Below are positions 45,942-54,554 of a stretch of DNA of 64,000 nucleotides, one piece after another. The stretch is taken from contig CAADYR010000145.1 in NCBI GenBank assembly GCA_900753305.1, forward strand, positions 96,117 through 160,116. Reading direction: 5' to 3'. The stretch's first letter is position 1. Each line of letters begins with the position of its first letter. Origin of the DNA: Lachnospiraceae bacterium (GTDB taxonomy: Bacteria > Bacillota > Clostridia > Lachnospirales > Lachnospiraceae). The position numbers and the translations under genes are program-made. Below the pieces are notes generated by a model. It was not told the origin of the DNA, did no database searches, and saw only the letters and a list, made by a program, of their open reading frames with translations.

Positions 45942-47126
45942 TCAGTTTAATTGAAACAGATATCTGGCATCAGCCTTTTGTGACGCATCTGTCATAAACG
46001 CAGCATGCATGTCCGCGATCATTGAACCGATGGACATGGACTCCTGATACATGTTCTGTGTCGTACACCATACATTGCCATTCTGCACTGCTTTAAAATC
46101 CGCCAGAAGCTGATTCTTAGCCACAAGCTCATCAATGGATGTGATCTGCCCCTCAATCGTACTGTTATAGATCAGACAGTCTGCGTCCTTTGCCGATGCA
46201 TAGAATTCCTCCATCTGCATGGTAACCGATGAACTTTTACTCTGCGCATCTCCCAGATTGTCAAAGATATACTTACCTCCTGCGAGTTCGATCATCTTCG
46301 GCACATAATCACTAGTCTTTCGCACATTTACAGCTCCATTGGACGTCAGGTAAAAGAAAGCAACTGCAGGTGCCTGCTGTGTTTTATTCTGCTCTTCATC
46401 CGCAAGCACACGCTCCAACTCTGCCGCCTGTTCATCAAAGGCAGCCTTCGCCTGCTCTTCTCTGTCTGTCAGTACACCGTATAATTTCACCCACTCACAT
46501 CTTCCCAGTGGATGTTCTTCATAACTAGCCCTGTCTGCCATGACAGGAATGCCAAAATTCTCCAGTTTCTCCTTAACTTCAGGAGTATGCATAATCATCA
46601 TGTTTTCAATGACAAAATCACATCCTTCAGAAAGAATCAGTTCATAATCAGGGGCATTGTACTTGCCTGCATATATGATGTCCCCCTGTTCCATGAGCTG
46701 TGGAATCTGCGGCAGATACCAGCCATCCTGATCCGTTCCTGTAAATCTGATCATATCCAGTGCCTCAATAGAACGGAACATATCCATAGTTGCCGAAGCA
46801 ACCAGATATATATGATCTATCGGCTGTTGCACAGCTTTGATATCTTCATCCAGATCCTCCGGTATCTCTTTATCCTCCGGTACAATCAAAAAACGGCTGC
46901 CATCTGATATCGTGATCAAATCATAGCCATCACTATAGTAATCCACCGCATACTCCGTAGCATACTCCAGTTCCATTCTGCTCTCATACACAAGATCAGC
47001 ACTGATTTCTTCATCCACCTGGATCTGATTCGCTTCCTCAACATCCAGCCCGGAGTCCTTACCACACCCGACCAACTCTAACATCATAACTGCAACTAAT
47101 ACTACAATCGAAATTTTTCTTTTCAC
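45942..47126 (-). CDS. Metal-chelate ABC substrate-binding lipoprotein
   Basis: A 394-residue FecB/BtuF-type binding protein. The signal peptide has lipobox LVGC, with lipidated Cys21, after a hydrophobic stretch. Recognisable segments include LVASATMDMFRSIEALDMIRF and FENFGIPV-like KLENFGIPVMADRASYEEHPLG. The start is probably GTG at 47126, with AGGTGG 5 nt upstream; a GTG at 47135 lies inside that site. The ligand is uncertain: iron-siderophore or heme is favoured over cobalamin because no cobalamin riboswitch is seen. Confidence 0.85.
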   Translation of the reverse strand: MKRKISIVVLVAVMMLELVGCGKDSGLDVEEANQIQVDEEISADLVYESRMELEYATEYAVDYYSDGYDLITISDGSRFLIVPEDKEIPEDLDEDIKAVQQPIDHIYLVASATMDMFRSIEALDMIRFTGTDQDGWYLPQIPQLMEQGDIIYAGKYNAPDYELILSEGCDFVIENMMIMHTPEVKEKLENFGIPVMADRASYEEHPLGRCEWVKLYGVLTDREEQAKAAFDEQAAELERVLADEEQNKTQQAPAVAFFYLTSNGAVNVRKTSDYVPKMIELAGGKYIFDNLGDAQSKSSSVTMQMEEFYASAKDADCLIYNSTIEGQITSIDELVAKNQLLADFKAVQNGNVWCTTQNMYQESMSIGSMIADMHAAFMTDASQKADARYLFQLN

Positions 47127-47180
47127 TCTCTCCACCTCATATAATAATTATCATAGGCAATTGCAAAAACAGGATAGAGA

Positions 47181-47224
47181 ATGGCACGAATTGTGCTGAT
47201 TTAACAATGCAACACAATTCGTCC
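47181..47224 (-). other. Intergenic hairpin within the metal-uptake operon
   Basis: ACGAATTGTG pairs with CACAATTCGT over a 17-nt loop, with no T-run on the minus strand. It may be a processing or stability element between the surface-protein gene and the binding-protein gene. An AT-rich palindrome resembling a Fur box (ATAATAATTATCAT, 47142-47155) lies nearby. Confidence 0.45.
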
Positions 47225-47236
47225 CTTTTCTCAAAC

Positions 47237-47785
47237 TTATTTCTTCTTTGTAGCCGATAAACTGAACACTGCTGCCGTCAGTACCACAATTCCGATCAGT
47301 ATCATAAACACAGGATCGATTCCACCCGCATTGGTCTTCTCTGCCACTGCTGTCTCGGAATGAAAAGTCAATGTATAAGTAATTTCATGTGGTGTGGACA
47401 TTGCTGTAGTATCTGCAATCACAGTCATTGGCTCGTCCATACACAATACAGGGATCAGAAAAGTTGAATTACCCACACCCTCTTCTCCATTGACAGGAGG
47501 ATATTTCTCACCATTTACGATCATATAGTCATAGTTAGGGCTGCTCCATATAATTGTAGCCGTTGCCTTTTTAGATACCACATTCATCTCTGTAGGGGTC
47601 GTAATAGAAGTCCTGCCGCTTCCACCTTCCAGATCTACATTGATCGTATAATTACCATCTGCCAGTTCCACATCCTGCTGCTCTACGACCGGAATCTCAT
47701 CCTCAGCCGCCAGAGCTACCATATTCATCTGTAATACACCCAGCATAACTGCCATTATGATCGCATATTTTTTTATCTTTTTCAT
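47237..47785 (-). CDS. Cell-surface accessory protein of the metal-uptake operon
   Basis: A 182-residue exported protein. The signal peptide ends near ALAAED. A beta-rich domain follows (DGNYTINVDLEGGSGRTSI; ATATIIWSSPNYDYMIVNG), then a C-terminal membrane helix and KKK tail. The layout resembles anchored NEAT-like heme receptors but NEAT motifs are not evident. First in the operon with the FecBCD-type genes, so capture or hand-off of the metal chelate is likely. The start at 47785 follows AGGAGAG. Confidence 0.7.
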   Translation of the reverse strand: MKKIKKYAIIMAVMLGVLQMNMVALAAEDEIPVVEQQDVELADGNYTINVDLEGGSGRTSITTPTEMNVVSKKATATIIWSSPNYDYMIVNGEKYPPVNGEEGVGNSTFLIPVLCMDEPMTVIADTTAMSTPHEITYTLTFHSETAVAEKTNAGGIDPVFMILIGIVVLTAAVFSLSATKKK

Positions 47786-47853
47786 AACTCTCCTCATTTC
47801 CATGCACATCTGTGCAAATTATTATCACAATGTTATTCACCCTATTTTAAGAT

Positions 47854-47882
47854 ATTATACTCATATCGTTTCCTTTTCGCAA
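47854..47882 (-). promoter_or_regulatory. Promoter of the metal-uptake operon
   Basis: On the minus strand TTGCGA (47882-47877) and TATAAT (47859-47854) are 17 bp apart. A GTGATAATAATTT element downstream of the -10 resembles part of a Fur box. Confidence 0.65.
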
Positions 47883-47924
47883 CAAATTTACATGCGAATT
47901 TATCAGCACATAATCCACCCCAAC

Positions 47925-47972
47925 AAAAAAGGTCTTACCCGACTAATTTTCATTAGAAAGGTAAAACCTTTT
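47925..47972 (-). terminator. Terminator of glgP
   Basis: AAAAGGTTTTACC pairs with GGTAAGACCTTTTTT on the minus strand, just after the stop. Confidence 0.8.
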
Positions 47973-47987
47973 CAATCTTAATTATTA

Positions 47988-50444
47988 TTACTCGATATCT
48001 ACATGATCCAGATGCCAGATATCATCTACATATTCCTGAATAGTTCTGTCGGATGTGAACTTACCTACATGTGCTGTATTGAGCAGTGCGCTCTTAGCCC
48101 AGCCCTGTGTATCACGATAAGCCTTTTCCACCTTCTTCTGTGCTTCTGCATAAGAACGGAAATCCTTTAAGATGAAGTAACGGTCTGCCTTATCTGTACT
48201 CTGTGTATTCAACAGTGAATTATACAGGGAACGGAACAGTTCTCTGTCGCCTTTGGAAAAAGTACCATCCACTAACTGATCTACGACTTTACGGATGTCT
48301 GCGTCAGAATTATAGATGTCCATAGGATTGTAACCACCATAATTCTCATAACGGATAACTTCATCAGAGCTCAATCCAAAGATAAAGGCATTCTCTGCGC
48401 CTACTTCTTCCACGATTTCCACATTTGCGCCATCCATTGTACCAAGTGTCAATGCACCATTAAGCATGAACTTCATGTTACCTGTACCACTGGCTTCCTT
48501 GCTGGCTGTAGAAATCTGCTCGGATACATCTGCTGCCGCAAAGATGATTTCCGCATTGGACACACGGTAGTTCTCAATAAATACGACTTTGATCTTGCCA
48601 TTAATGGCCGGATCATTATTAACAACATCTGCTACTGAATTGATCAGTTTGATCGTCAGTTTTGCATTCACATAACCTGCTGCTGCTTTTGCTCCAAAAA
48701 TGAATGTTCTTGGATAGAATTCCATGTTCGGATTGGCTTTTAACTGGTTATACAGATACATAACATGCAGAATATTCAAAAGCTGACGCTTATATTCGTG
48801 TAATCTCTTGACCTGTACATCAAAGATGGAATTCGGATCTACCTCAATGCCATTATGTTCCCTGATATACTTGGCAAGACGTACCTTATTCTGATACTTG
48901 ATATTCATAAACTCCTTGAGAGCCTTAGGATCATCTGCATATTTTGCAATGCCTTCAATCTGTGGCAGGTCTGTGATCCAGCCATCGCCTACCTTGGAAG
49001 TTACCCAGTCTGATAACAAAGGATTGGCATGGAGCAGGAATCTTCTCTGAGTGATTCCGTTAGTCTTGTTGTTGAACTTCCATGGATACATCTCATAGAA
49101 ATCCTTCAGTTCCTGATTCTTCAAGATTTCTGTATGCAATTTGGCTACACCATTGACAGAATAGCCTGCAACAATAGCCAGATGTGCCATCTTAACCTGA
49201 CCGTCTGCAATGATTGCCATTTTAGCGATCTTATTTACATCAGAAGGATACCTGTTTGCCACCTCAATGACGAATCTTCTGTTGATTTCCTCAATGATCT
49301 GATAAATACGTGGTAAAAGCTTGGAGAACAGGTCAATTGGCCATTTTTCAAGAGCTTCTGCCATGATCGTATGGTTCGTATAAGCACAGGTCTTGGTTGT
49401 GATCTCCCATGCTTCATCCCATTCCAGATGATAGTCATCCAGCAGGATACGCATCAGTTCTGCCACTGCAACAGTAGGATGGGTATCGTTCAACTGGAAT
49501 GTAACCTTCTCATAGAACTTATGGATATCATCATGTTTGGACATATATTTCTCTACTGCTGTCTGTACAGATGCAGAAATAAAGAAATACTGCTGTTTCA
49601 GACGAAGTTCCTTACCTGCATAATGATTATCATTCGGGTAAAGAACTTCCACGATATTCTTTGCCAGATTGTTCTGCTCCACAGCTTTCTGATAATCACC
49701 CTTATCAAAGGAATCCAGACTGAAGCAGTCCATAGGCTGTGCATCCCATATTCTAAGGGTGTTGACTACATCATTACCATAACCTACGATAGGCAGGTCA
49801 TAGGGAACTGCCTTAACAGACTGATAATCTTCCTGATAGAAATAAAGTCTGCCATTTTCTTCTCTGGTGCTGACATGACCACCAAATTTAATGATCTTGG
49901 TATATTCCGGTCTTCTCAGTTCGAATGGGTTACCATCGCGAAGCCAGTCATCCGGAGCTTCGATCTGATATCCGTCACGGATCTCCTGTTTGAACATACC
50001 ATAATGATAGCGGATACCACAGCCATATGCTGCGTAACCAAGCGTTGCCAGAGAGTCAAGGAAACATGCTGCCAGTCTGCCAAGACCACCATTACCAAGA
50101 GCAGCATCCGGCTCCTGATCTTCAATTACGTTGATATCAAGTCCCAGCTCTTCAAGAGCTTCTGAAAATTCCTTATATGCCATAAGATTGATCATATTAT
50201 TGCCAAGCGCACGTCCCATCAGGAACTCCATGGACATATAATATACGATCTTGGGATCTTTCTTCTCATAGTTTTCCTGAGTCTTGATCCAGTTATCCAC
50301 GATCATATCCTTCACAGCATAAGATACTGCCTGGAATATCTGCTGATCTGTGGCTTCCTCTAATGTCTTTCTGTATAGGGTTTTTACATTATATAAAACA
50401 CTTCTTTTAAATAACTCCTTATCAATGACCGGTTTCTTGGGCAT
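47988..50444 (-). CDS. glgP: Glycogen/alpha-glucan phosphorylase
   Basis: An 818-residue GT35 phosphorylase releasing glucose-1-phosphate from glycogen or maltodextrin. Motifs present are MEFLMGRALGNNMINL, LGNGGLGRLAACFLDSLATLG, the catalytic-site VKRLHEYKRQLLN, and the PLP lysine in EASGTGNMKFMLNGALT. The start at 50444 (MPKKPVID) follows CAGGAGG. It is monocistronic; other glycogen genes are not in the window. Confidence 0.95.
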   Translation of the reverse strand: MPKKPVIDKELFKRSVLYNVKTLYRKTLEEATDQQIFQAVSYAVKDMIVDNWIKTQENYEKKDPKIVYYMSMEFLMGRALGNNMINLMAYKEFSEALEELGLDINVIEDQEPDAALGNGGLGRLAACFLDSLATLGYAAYGCGIRYHYGMFKQEIRDGYQIEAPDDWLRDGNPFELRRPEYTKIIKFGGHVSTREENGRLYFYQEDYQSVKAVPYDLPIVGYGNDVVNTLRIWDAQPMDCFSLDSFDKGDYQKAVEQNNLAKNIVEVLYPNDNHYAGKELRLKQQYFFISASVQTAVEKYMSKHDDIHKFYEKVTFQLNDTHPTVAVAELMRILLDDYHLEWDEAWEITTKTCAYTNHTIMAEALEKWPIDLFSKLLPRIYQIIEEINRRFVIEVANRYPSDVNKIAKMAIIADGQVKMAHLAIVAGYSVNGVAKLHTEILKNQELKDFYEMYPWKFNNKTNGITQRRFLLHANPLLSDWVTSKVGDGWITDLPQIEGIAKYADDPKALKEFMNIKYQNKVRLAKYIREHNGIEVDPNSIFDVQVKRLHEYKRQLLNILHVMYLYNQLKANPNMEFYPRTFIFGAKAAAGYVNAKLTIKLINSVADVVNNDPAINGKIKVVFIENYRVSNAEIIFAAADVSEQISTASKEASGTGNMKFMLNGALTLGTMDGANVEIVEEVGAENAFIFGLSSDEVIRYENYGGYNPMDIYNSDADIRKVVDQLVDGTFSKGDRELFRSLYNSLLNTQSTDKADRYFILKDFRSYAEAQKKVEKAYRDTQGWAKSALLNTAHVGKFTSDRTIQEYVDDIWHLDHVDIE

Positions 50445-50609
50445 GATATTACCTCCTGTTCGATGCACTGCTAACTTGTATTGTCTGTAAAATTTCTATA
50501 TTATTCTACTATTATACTCTATAGCACATAATTTTTAAATAATTATTTATTACAAAAAAGAATTTTTCTTTACTGTTTTATCATATAAATTCCCTAAAAT
50601 GTTTCGAGC

Positions 50610-51947
50610 CTATACCTTCTGCATGGAAATTTGTGTATTTTTACAATTTTCCACCTGTTGAAGCGGATTATTTTCTTCATTATAAGGTTCTTCATACTGT
50701 ACACGTCCTGATACCACCAGATCATCTGCATATCTGGCATAAACTGCCGGTATCGTATGTTCATAGACATTCTTCTCTGAAGGCTGCTCATCAAAATAAC
50801 CACTCTTTTGTGTTCCCTGACTGCACATCGTAATATTCAGATCTGTCAATTGCACATGTTCAACTTCGGTGTCTGCTTCTCCTGCAACGAAAATGCTGGA
50901 TTCTGCCTTCATATAGATATGGTCAAAAGTTATATTACGGATTTTGCCCGGGAATCGATGTTCACTATTACGATACGTAGCATCAATAAAGATCGGTTCT
51001 CCATTTCCCCACCACATTCTGGTTCTGTGCTCTCCGATACCATCTGCATATTTCAGGACATTACCCGTCACATGATGAATGTGTATATCTTCAATCGTAG
51101 CACCATCTCTGACCCAGATACCCACACCTCTGGAACAGTCCTTTACCACGCAGTCACTCAGGATTACATTTCTGATATCTCCATGTGTCTCTGTTCCGAT
51201 CTTGAGTGCGGAATCATGGGAATAGAGAATACAGTTGCTGATCACGATATTCTCACTTGCCCCATACCGCTGCGTCATGGGCTTCGTTGTCTTGATCACG
51301 ATAGCATCATCCCCTGTTTTCACCAGGCAGCCTGTGATCAGTACATCCTTGCAACAGTCAGGATCGATTCCATCATTATTAGCACCTCTGACATCATTAA
51401 GAATCTTAATATCCTGCACTCTCACATGATGACAACCTGCCATGTGCAGTGTCCAGAATGCAGCATCCTGAATCGTGATATCCCGCACTGTCAGATTGGT
51501 CACATCTTCCAGAAATGTCGTTCTTGGTCTGAATGCGGTCACGCTGAGAGGGCACTCATGTGCACCTCCATCCACATCATCATCTATAAATACTTTATCA
51601 CCCTGTCCATAAATAACGCCCTCACCGGATATGGTGATATTTTCCTCATGACATGCAAAAAGGAAACATCCACCATCCCAGCCGGTACAGGCATTATCAT
51701 CATCAAATAATCTGGCAAAATCCAGAATATCCTCTTCATTCAGACTACTGACCAGAACTGCACCTTTTTCCAGATGGAAATCTATGTTGCTCTTTAAGAT
51801 CAGTGTTCCACTCAGATATCTTCCCTGTGGAATCACCACACAGCCACCTTTTGCAGATGCCTCATCGATTGCCTGCTGAATTGCAGCCGCATTATTTGTT
51901 ACCCCATCGGCTATTGCGCCATAATCCAATATATTATACTGTTTCAT
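50610..51947 (-). CDS. GH28-family glycoside hydrolase
   Basis: A 445-residue right-handed beta-helix protein of family GH28 (polygalacturonase/rhamnogalacturonase type). The N-terminus is NILDYGAIADGVTNNAAAIQQAI. Catalytic-type acidic residues are in NNDGIDPDCC and KTGDDAIVIKT, and a later region reads SALKIGTETHGD. The textbook RIK motif is not obvious. No signal peptide, so it likely cleaves imported pectic oligosaccharides. The start overlaps the 223-residue gene by 14 bp. Confidence 0.8.
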   Translation of the reverse strand: MKQYNILDYGAIADGVTNNAAAIQQAIDEASAKGGCVVIPQGRYLSGTLILKSNIDFHLEKGAVLVSSLNEEDILDFARLFDDDNACTGWDGGCFLFACHEENITISGEGVIYGQGDKVFIDDDVDGGAHECPLSVTAFRPRTTFLEDVTNLTVRDITIQDAAFWTLHMAGCHHVRVQDIKILNDVRGANNDGIDPDCCKDVLITGCLVKTGDDAIVIKTTKPMTQRYGASENIVISNCILYSHDSALKIGTETHGDIRNVILSDCVVKDCSRGVGIWVRDGATIEDIHIHHVTGNVLKYADGIGEHRTRMWWGNGEPIFIDATYRNSEHRFPGKIRNITFDHIYMKAESSIFVAGEADTEVEHVQLTDLNITMCSQGTQKSGYFDEQPSEKNVYEHTIPAVYARYADDLVVSGRVQYEEPYNEENNPLQQVENCKNTQISMQKV

Positions 51948-52605
51948 CTTCAACCCCCATAGAAAATACCTCCGGCAGAAGCAGGAAATTGTCTTTTCCT
52001 GACAAAGTATGATCAAAGTGGCTCTCCGGGTCTACTGCCAGCCAGTCCTTGATCACCCTAGATTCTTCTGCAGATTCTTTCTTAATATGTGTAAATTCTT
52101 TTGGCTCCTCAAAATAGGAAAACAAAATATTCTCATGAAGTGCAATGAACTGATACCTGTCGCCTTCCAGCAGCCCCTCATCTACCAATGCCTTATGATA
52201 ATAGGTATAGGAGAAAAGCTTATCCTCTAATAAATAAGCAATCCTGCCTCTTCTCGTCTTATGCCCTTTTCTTGCCCAATATGCCTCATCCGAAGGAATA
52301 TCATGATAAAAGATTTCATACATTCTGGCCCAGTATTGAGGTCCATCCTTCTCGGGCCATGGCAGAAGCAGCCTGGACAGCTCTGGAAAAAGTACAGCCG
52401 GATCTGAATTTTCTTCTAATGCCTCCATATACATAAAGAGCATGTCTTCATGCTGATAGATGGCTGCCGTCAGACACCGATGCTCTGTAATTGCTTCGCT
52501 TACTTTCTCTTTATCCCTGGCAATTGCAGACTTTATAGCCTCTTCCATGTCTTCCTCTAAACCAGCCTTATCCAGACAGGCTCTGTAGTTTCTTCGTATG
52601 ATCAT
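51934..52605 (-). CDS. Conserved-looking protein of unknown function paired with GH28
   Basis: A 223-residue soluble protein with no family I recognise with certainty. Two similar segments (TAAIYQHEDMLFMYMEAL near 47 and YQFIALHENILFSYFEEP near 150) suggest a duplicated alpha/beta domain, possibly of the dimeric ferredoxin-like kind seen in rhamnose mutarotases. It overlaps the GH28 gene, so a role in pectin or rhamnogalacturonan sugar handling is plausible. This is inference only. Confidence 0.6.
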   Translation of the reverse strand: MIIRRNYRACLDKAGLEEDMEEAIKSAIARDKEKVSEAITEHRCLTAAIYQHEDMLFMYMEALEENSDPAVLFPELSRLLLPWPEKDGPQYWARMYEIFYHDIPSDEAYWARKGHKTRRGRIAYLLEDKLFSYTYYHKALVDEGLLEGDRYQFIALHENILFSYFEEPKEFTHIKKESAEESRVIKDWLAVDPESHFDHTLSGKDNFLLLPEVFSMGVEDETV

Positions 52606-52655
52606 AGCTTATCACCCCTCTTTGTCATCCGATATCTTTGCCTCTATCAGTCTTT

Positions 52656-53684
52656 CTAGTTTACTTTTACTTCTCCTGCAAGTACTTTCTTATAATCTTC
52701 ATAGTTCTTGGCAAGTAATGTCGGTGTATCCAGTCCATAAGGACATTTACTCTTACACTGATTACAGTGCAGACAATTCTCTATTTTCTTCATTTTGTTC
52801 TGCACATCCTCTGTAAGCTGCAATTCTGATGGAGAACGGCGAAGCAACAGGGACATACGTGCACAGTTATTGATCTCAATTCCCACCGGACATGGCATAC
52901 AGTAACCGCAGCCACGGCAGAAGTCACCACTTAACTGCTCTCTGTCCTGATCGATAACTGCCTGCAATTCATCATTCAAAACAGGTGGATTGTCAATATA
53001 GGAGATAAATTCATCCAGTTCGGATTCTCTCTGTACGCCCCAGATAGGCAGAACGTTATCATATTGTGCTTCAAAGGCATACGCCGCCGCTGAATTGGTG
53101 ATCAGTCCACCCGACAACGCCTTCATTGCAATAAAGCCCATGTTCGCCTTCTTGCATGCCTCGACCAGTTCTATGTCCTTCTCAGTTGCCAGATAACAGA
53201 AAGGAAACTGCAATGTCTCATAAAGTCCTGATTCTATTGCTTCCTTTGCCACCGCGAGACGATGATTCGTAATGCCAATATGTCGTATCTTGCCCTGTGC
53301 CTTTGCTTCCAGCATCGCTTCATATAAGCCGGAGCCATCGCCCGGCTTAGGACAGACTGCAGGATTATGGAATTGATAAATGTCAATATAATCTGTCTTG
53401 AGATTAGACAGGGAAGTCTGGAGTTGATTCCAGAATTCCTCAGGTGTAGCTGCTGCTGTCTTGGTCGCAATGTACACCTTCTCTCTCATTCCCTCAAAAG
53501 CAACTCCCAGTTTTACTTCACTGTCTGTATAAAATCTGGCAGTATCAAAGAATGTGATACCTGCATCATACGCCTTTCTTGCCAGAGCTGCCGCATCTTC
53601 TGTGCTGATCCTCTGGATCGGCAATGCACCAAATCCGTTCTTATTTACTGTAATCCCCGTACTTCCTAATGTAACTGTCTCCAT
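52656..53684 (-). CDS. Aldo/keto reductase with ferredoxin-like C-terminus
   Basis: A 342-residue protein. The AKR barrel runs to about residue 235 (catalytic-type FDTARFYTDSE; HIGITNHRLAVA). A C-terminal domain has two 4Fe-4S motifs, CRGCGYCMPCPVGI and CLHCNQCKSKCPYGL. Such fusions are common in anaerobes, but the substrate and electron route are unknown. It is transcribed alone, about 50 bp upstream of the 223-residue gene. Confidence 0.88.
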   Translation of the reverse strand: METVTLGSTGITVNKNGFGALPIQRISTEDAAALARKAYDAGITFFDTARFYTDSEVKLGVAFEGMREKVYIATKTAAATPEEFWNQLQTSLSNLKTDYIDIYQFHNPAVCPKPGDGSGLYEAMLEAKAQGKIRHIGITNHRLAVAKEAIESGLYETLQFPFCYLATEKDIELVEACKKANMGFIAMKALSGGLITNSAAAYAFEAQYDNVLPIWGVQRESELDEFISYIDNPPVLNDELQAVIDQDREQLSGDFCRGCGYCMPCPVGIEINNCARMSLLLRRSPSELQLTEDVQNKMKKIENCLHCNQCKSKCPYGLDTPTLLAKNYEDYKKVLAGEVKVN

Positions 53685-53706
53685 AGTTTTACCGTACCTT
53701 TCTCTT

Positions 53707-54483
53707 TTATCCTATTAATCTATAGTAACTGCTGGGTTTTCTGGAATAATCATAGCATTTTTCTTCCAGCTTCTCCACTCGCCCCGTATCAATAAACTTC
53801 TTCTTAAAAGAACGTCTGAAATTCGCCACATCAAGTTCTGTTCCGGTTACGACTTCATGAATGATCTGAAGCTCATAAATAGAGAATTTCTCCTTATCCC
53901 GTAATAACTCCAGTGCAATATCCGTATAAGTCACTTTACTTTGCAGACGTTCCAGACCTTTTGCAATAATATCCTTATGGTCAAAAGCAAGATCTGCCTC
54001 CGTCAATGTCAGATCTCTGTCCATAGCATGCAAAATAAGCCCCCTGTCAGATCTTTCAATCTCAAACATGCAGGCATCCTGAGCATCGTCTCCTGCTGCA
54101 TAATGCAGTGTATTTGCAGGTACCAGCGCCAGATATGCTACAGATATGACTCTGGTTCTTTTATCACGATGCACATCTCCAAACGTATAAAGCTGCTCCA
54201 GATAAATATGTTCCAGCCCTGTTTCTTCTTTCAATTCTCTGGCTGCTGCGTCCTCCAGAGACTCCTCCATCTCTACAAAACCACCGGGAATCGCCCACTT
54301 TCCCCTGTCCGGATGTCCTCCTCTTTTGATCAAAAGCATGGCAAGACGCTGATTCTGGTTCATCGTAAAAATCAGCATATCCACAGTAACAGAAGGTCTT
54401 TCATAGTCAGATGGCTTATACTGTGCCAGGTATTCCTCTTCCGTCATGGATGCCATATCTATTTTCTGATTTGACTGTGTCAT
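53707..54483 (-). CDS. NUDIX hydrolase / NrtR-like regulator
   Basis: A 258-residue protein with an N-terminal NUDIX domain and intact Nudix box (GFVEMEESLEDAAARELKEE). A C-terminal winged helix follows (FSIYELQIIHEVVTGTELDVANFRRSFKKKF), the layout of NrtR regulators of NAD metabolism. It is co-directional with and just downstream of pncB, matching the NrtR regulon. The intact box means hydrolase activity may be retained. The start at 54483 is chosen over a frame extension to 54528. Confidence 0.82.
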   Translation of the reverse strand: MTQSNQKIDMASMTEEEYLAQYKPSDYERPSVTVDMLIFTMNQNQRLAMLLIKRGGHPDRGKWAIPGGFVEMEESLEDAAARELKEETGLEHIYLEQLYTFGDVHRDKRTRVISVAYLALVPANTLHYAAGDDAQDACMFEIERSDRGLILHAMDRDLTLTEADLAFDHKDIIAKGLERLQSKVTYTDIALELLRDKEKFSIYELQIIHEVVTGTELDVANFRRSFKKKFIDTGRVEKLEEKCYDYSRKPSSYYRLIG

Positions 54484-54554
54484 TTTCTTTCTGCCTTTCT
54501 GTCTGAATCTATAACTACTTAGAGCCATACATACTGCATGGCTCTAAACATTCA

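Noticed and set aside
47820..47990. Cobalamin riboswitch upstream of the FecBCD-type operon
   Set aside because: The leader is too short and shows no B12-box-like sequence.
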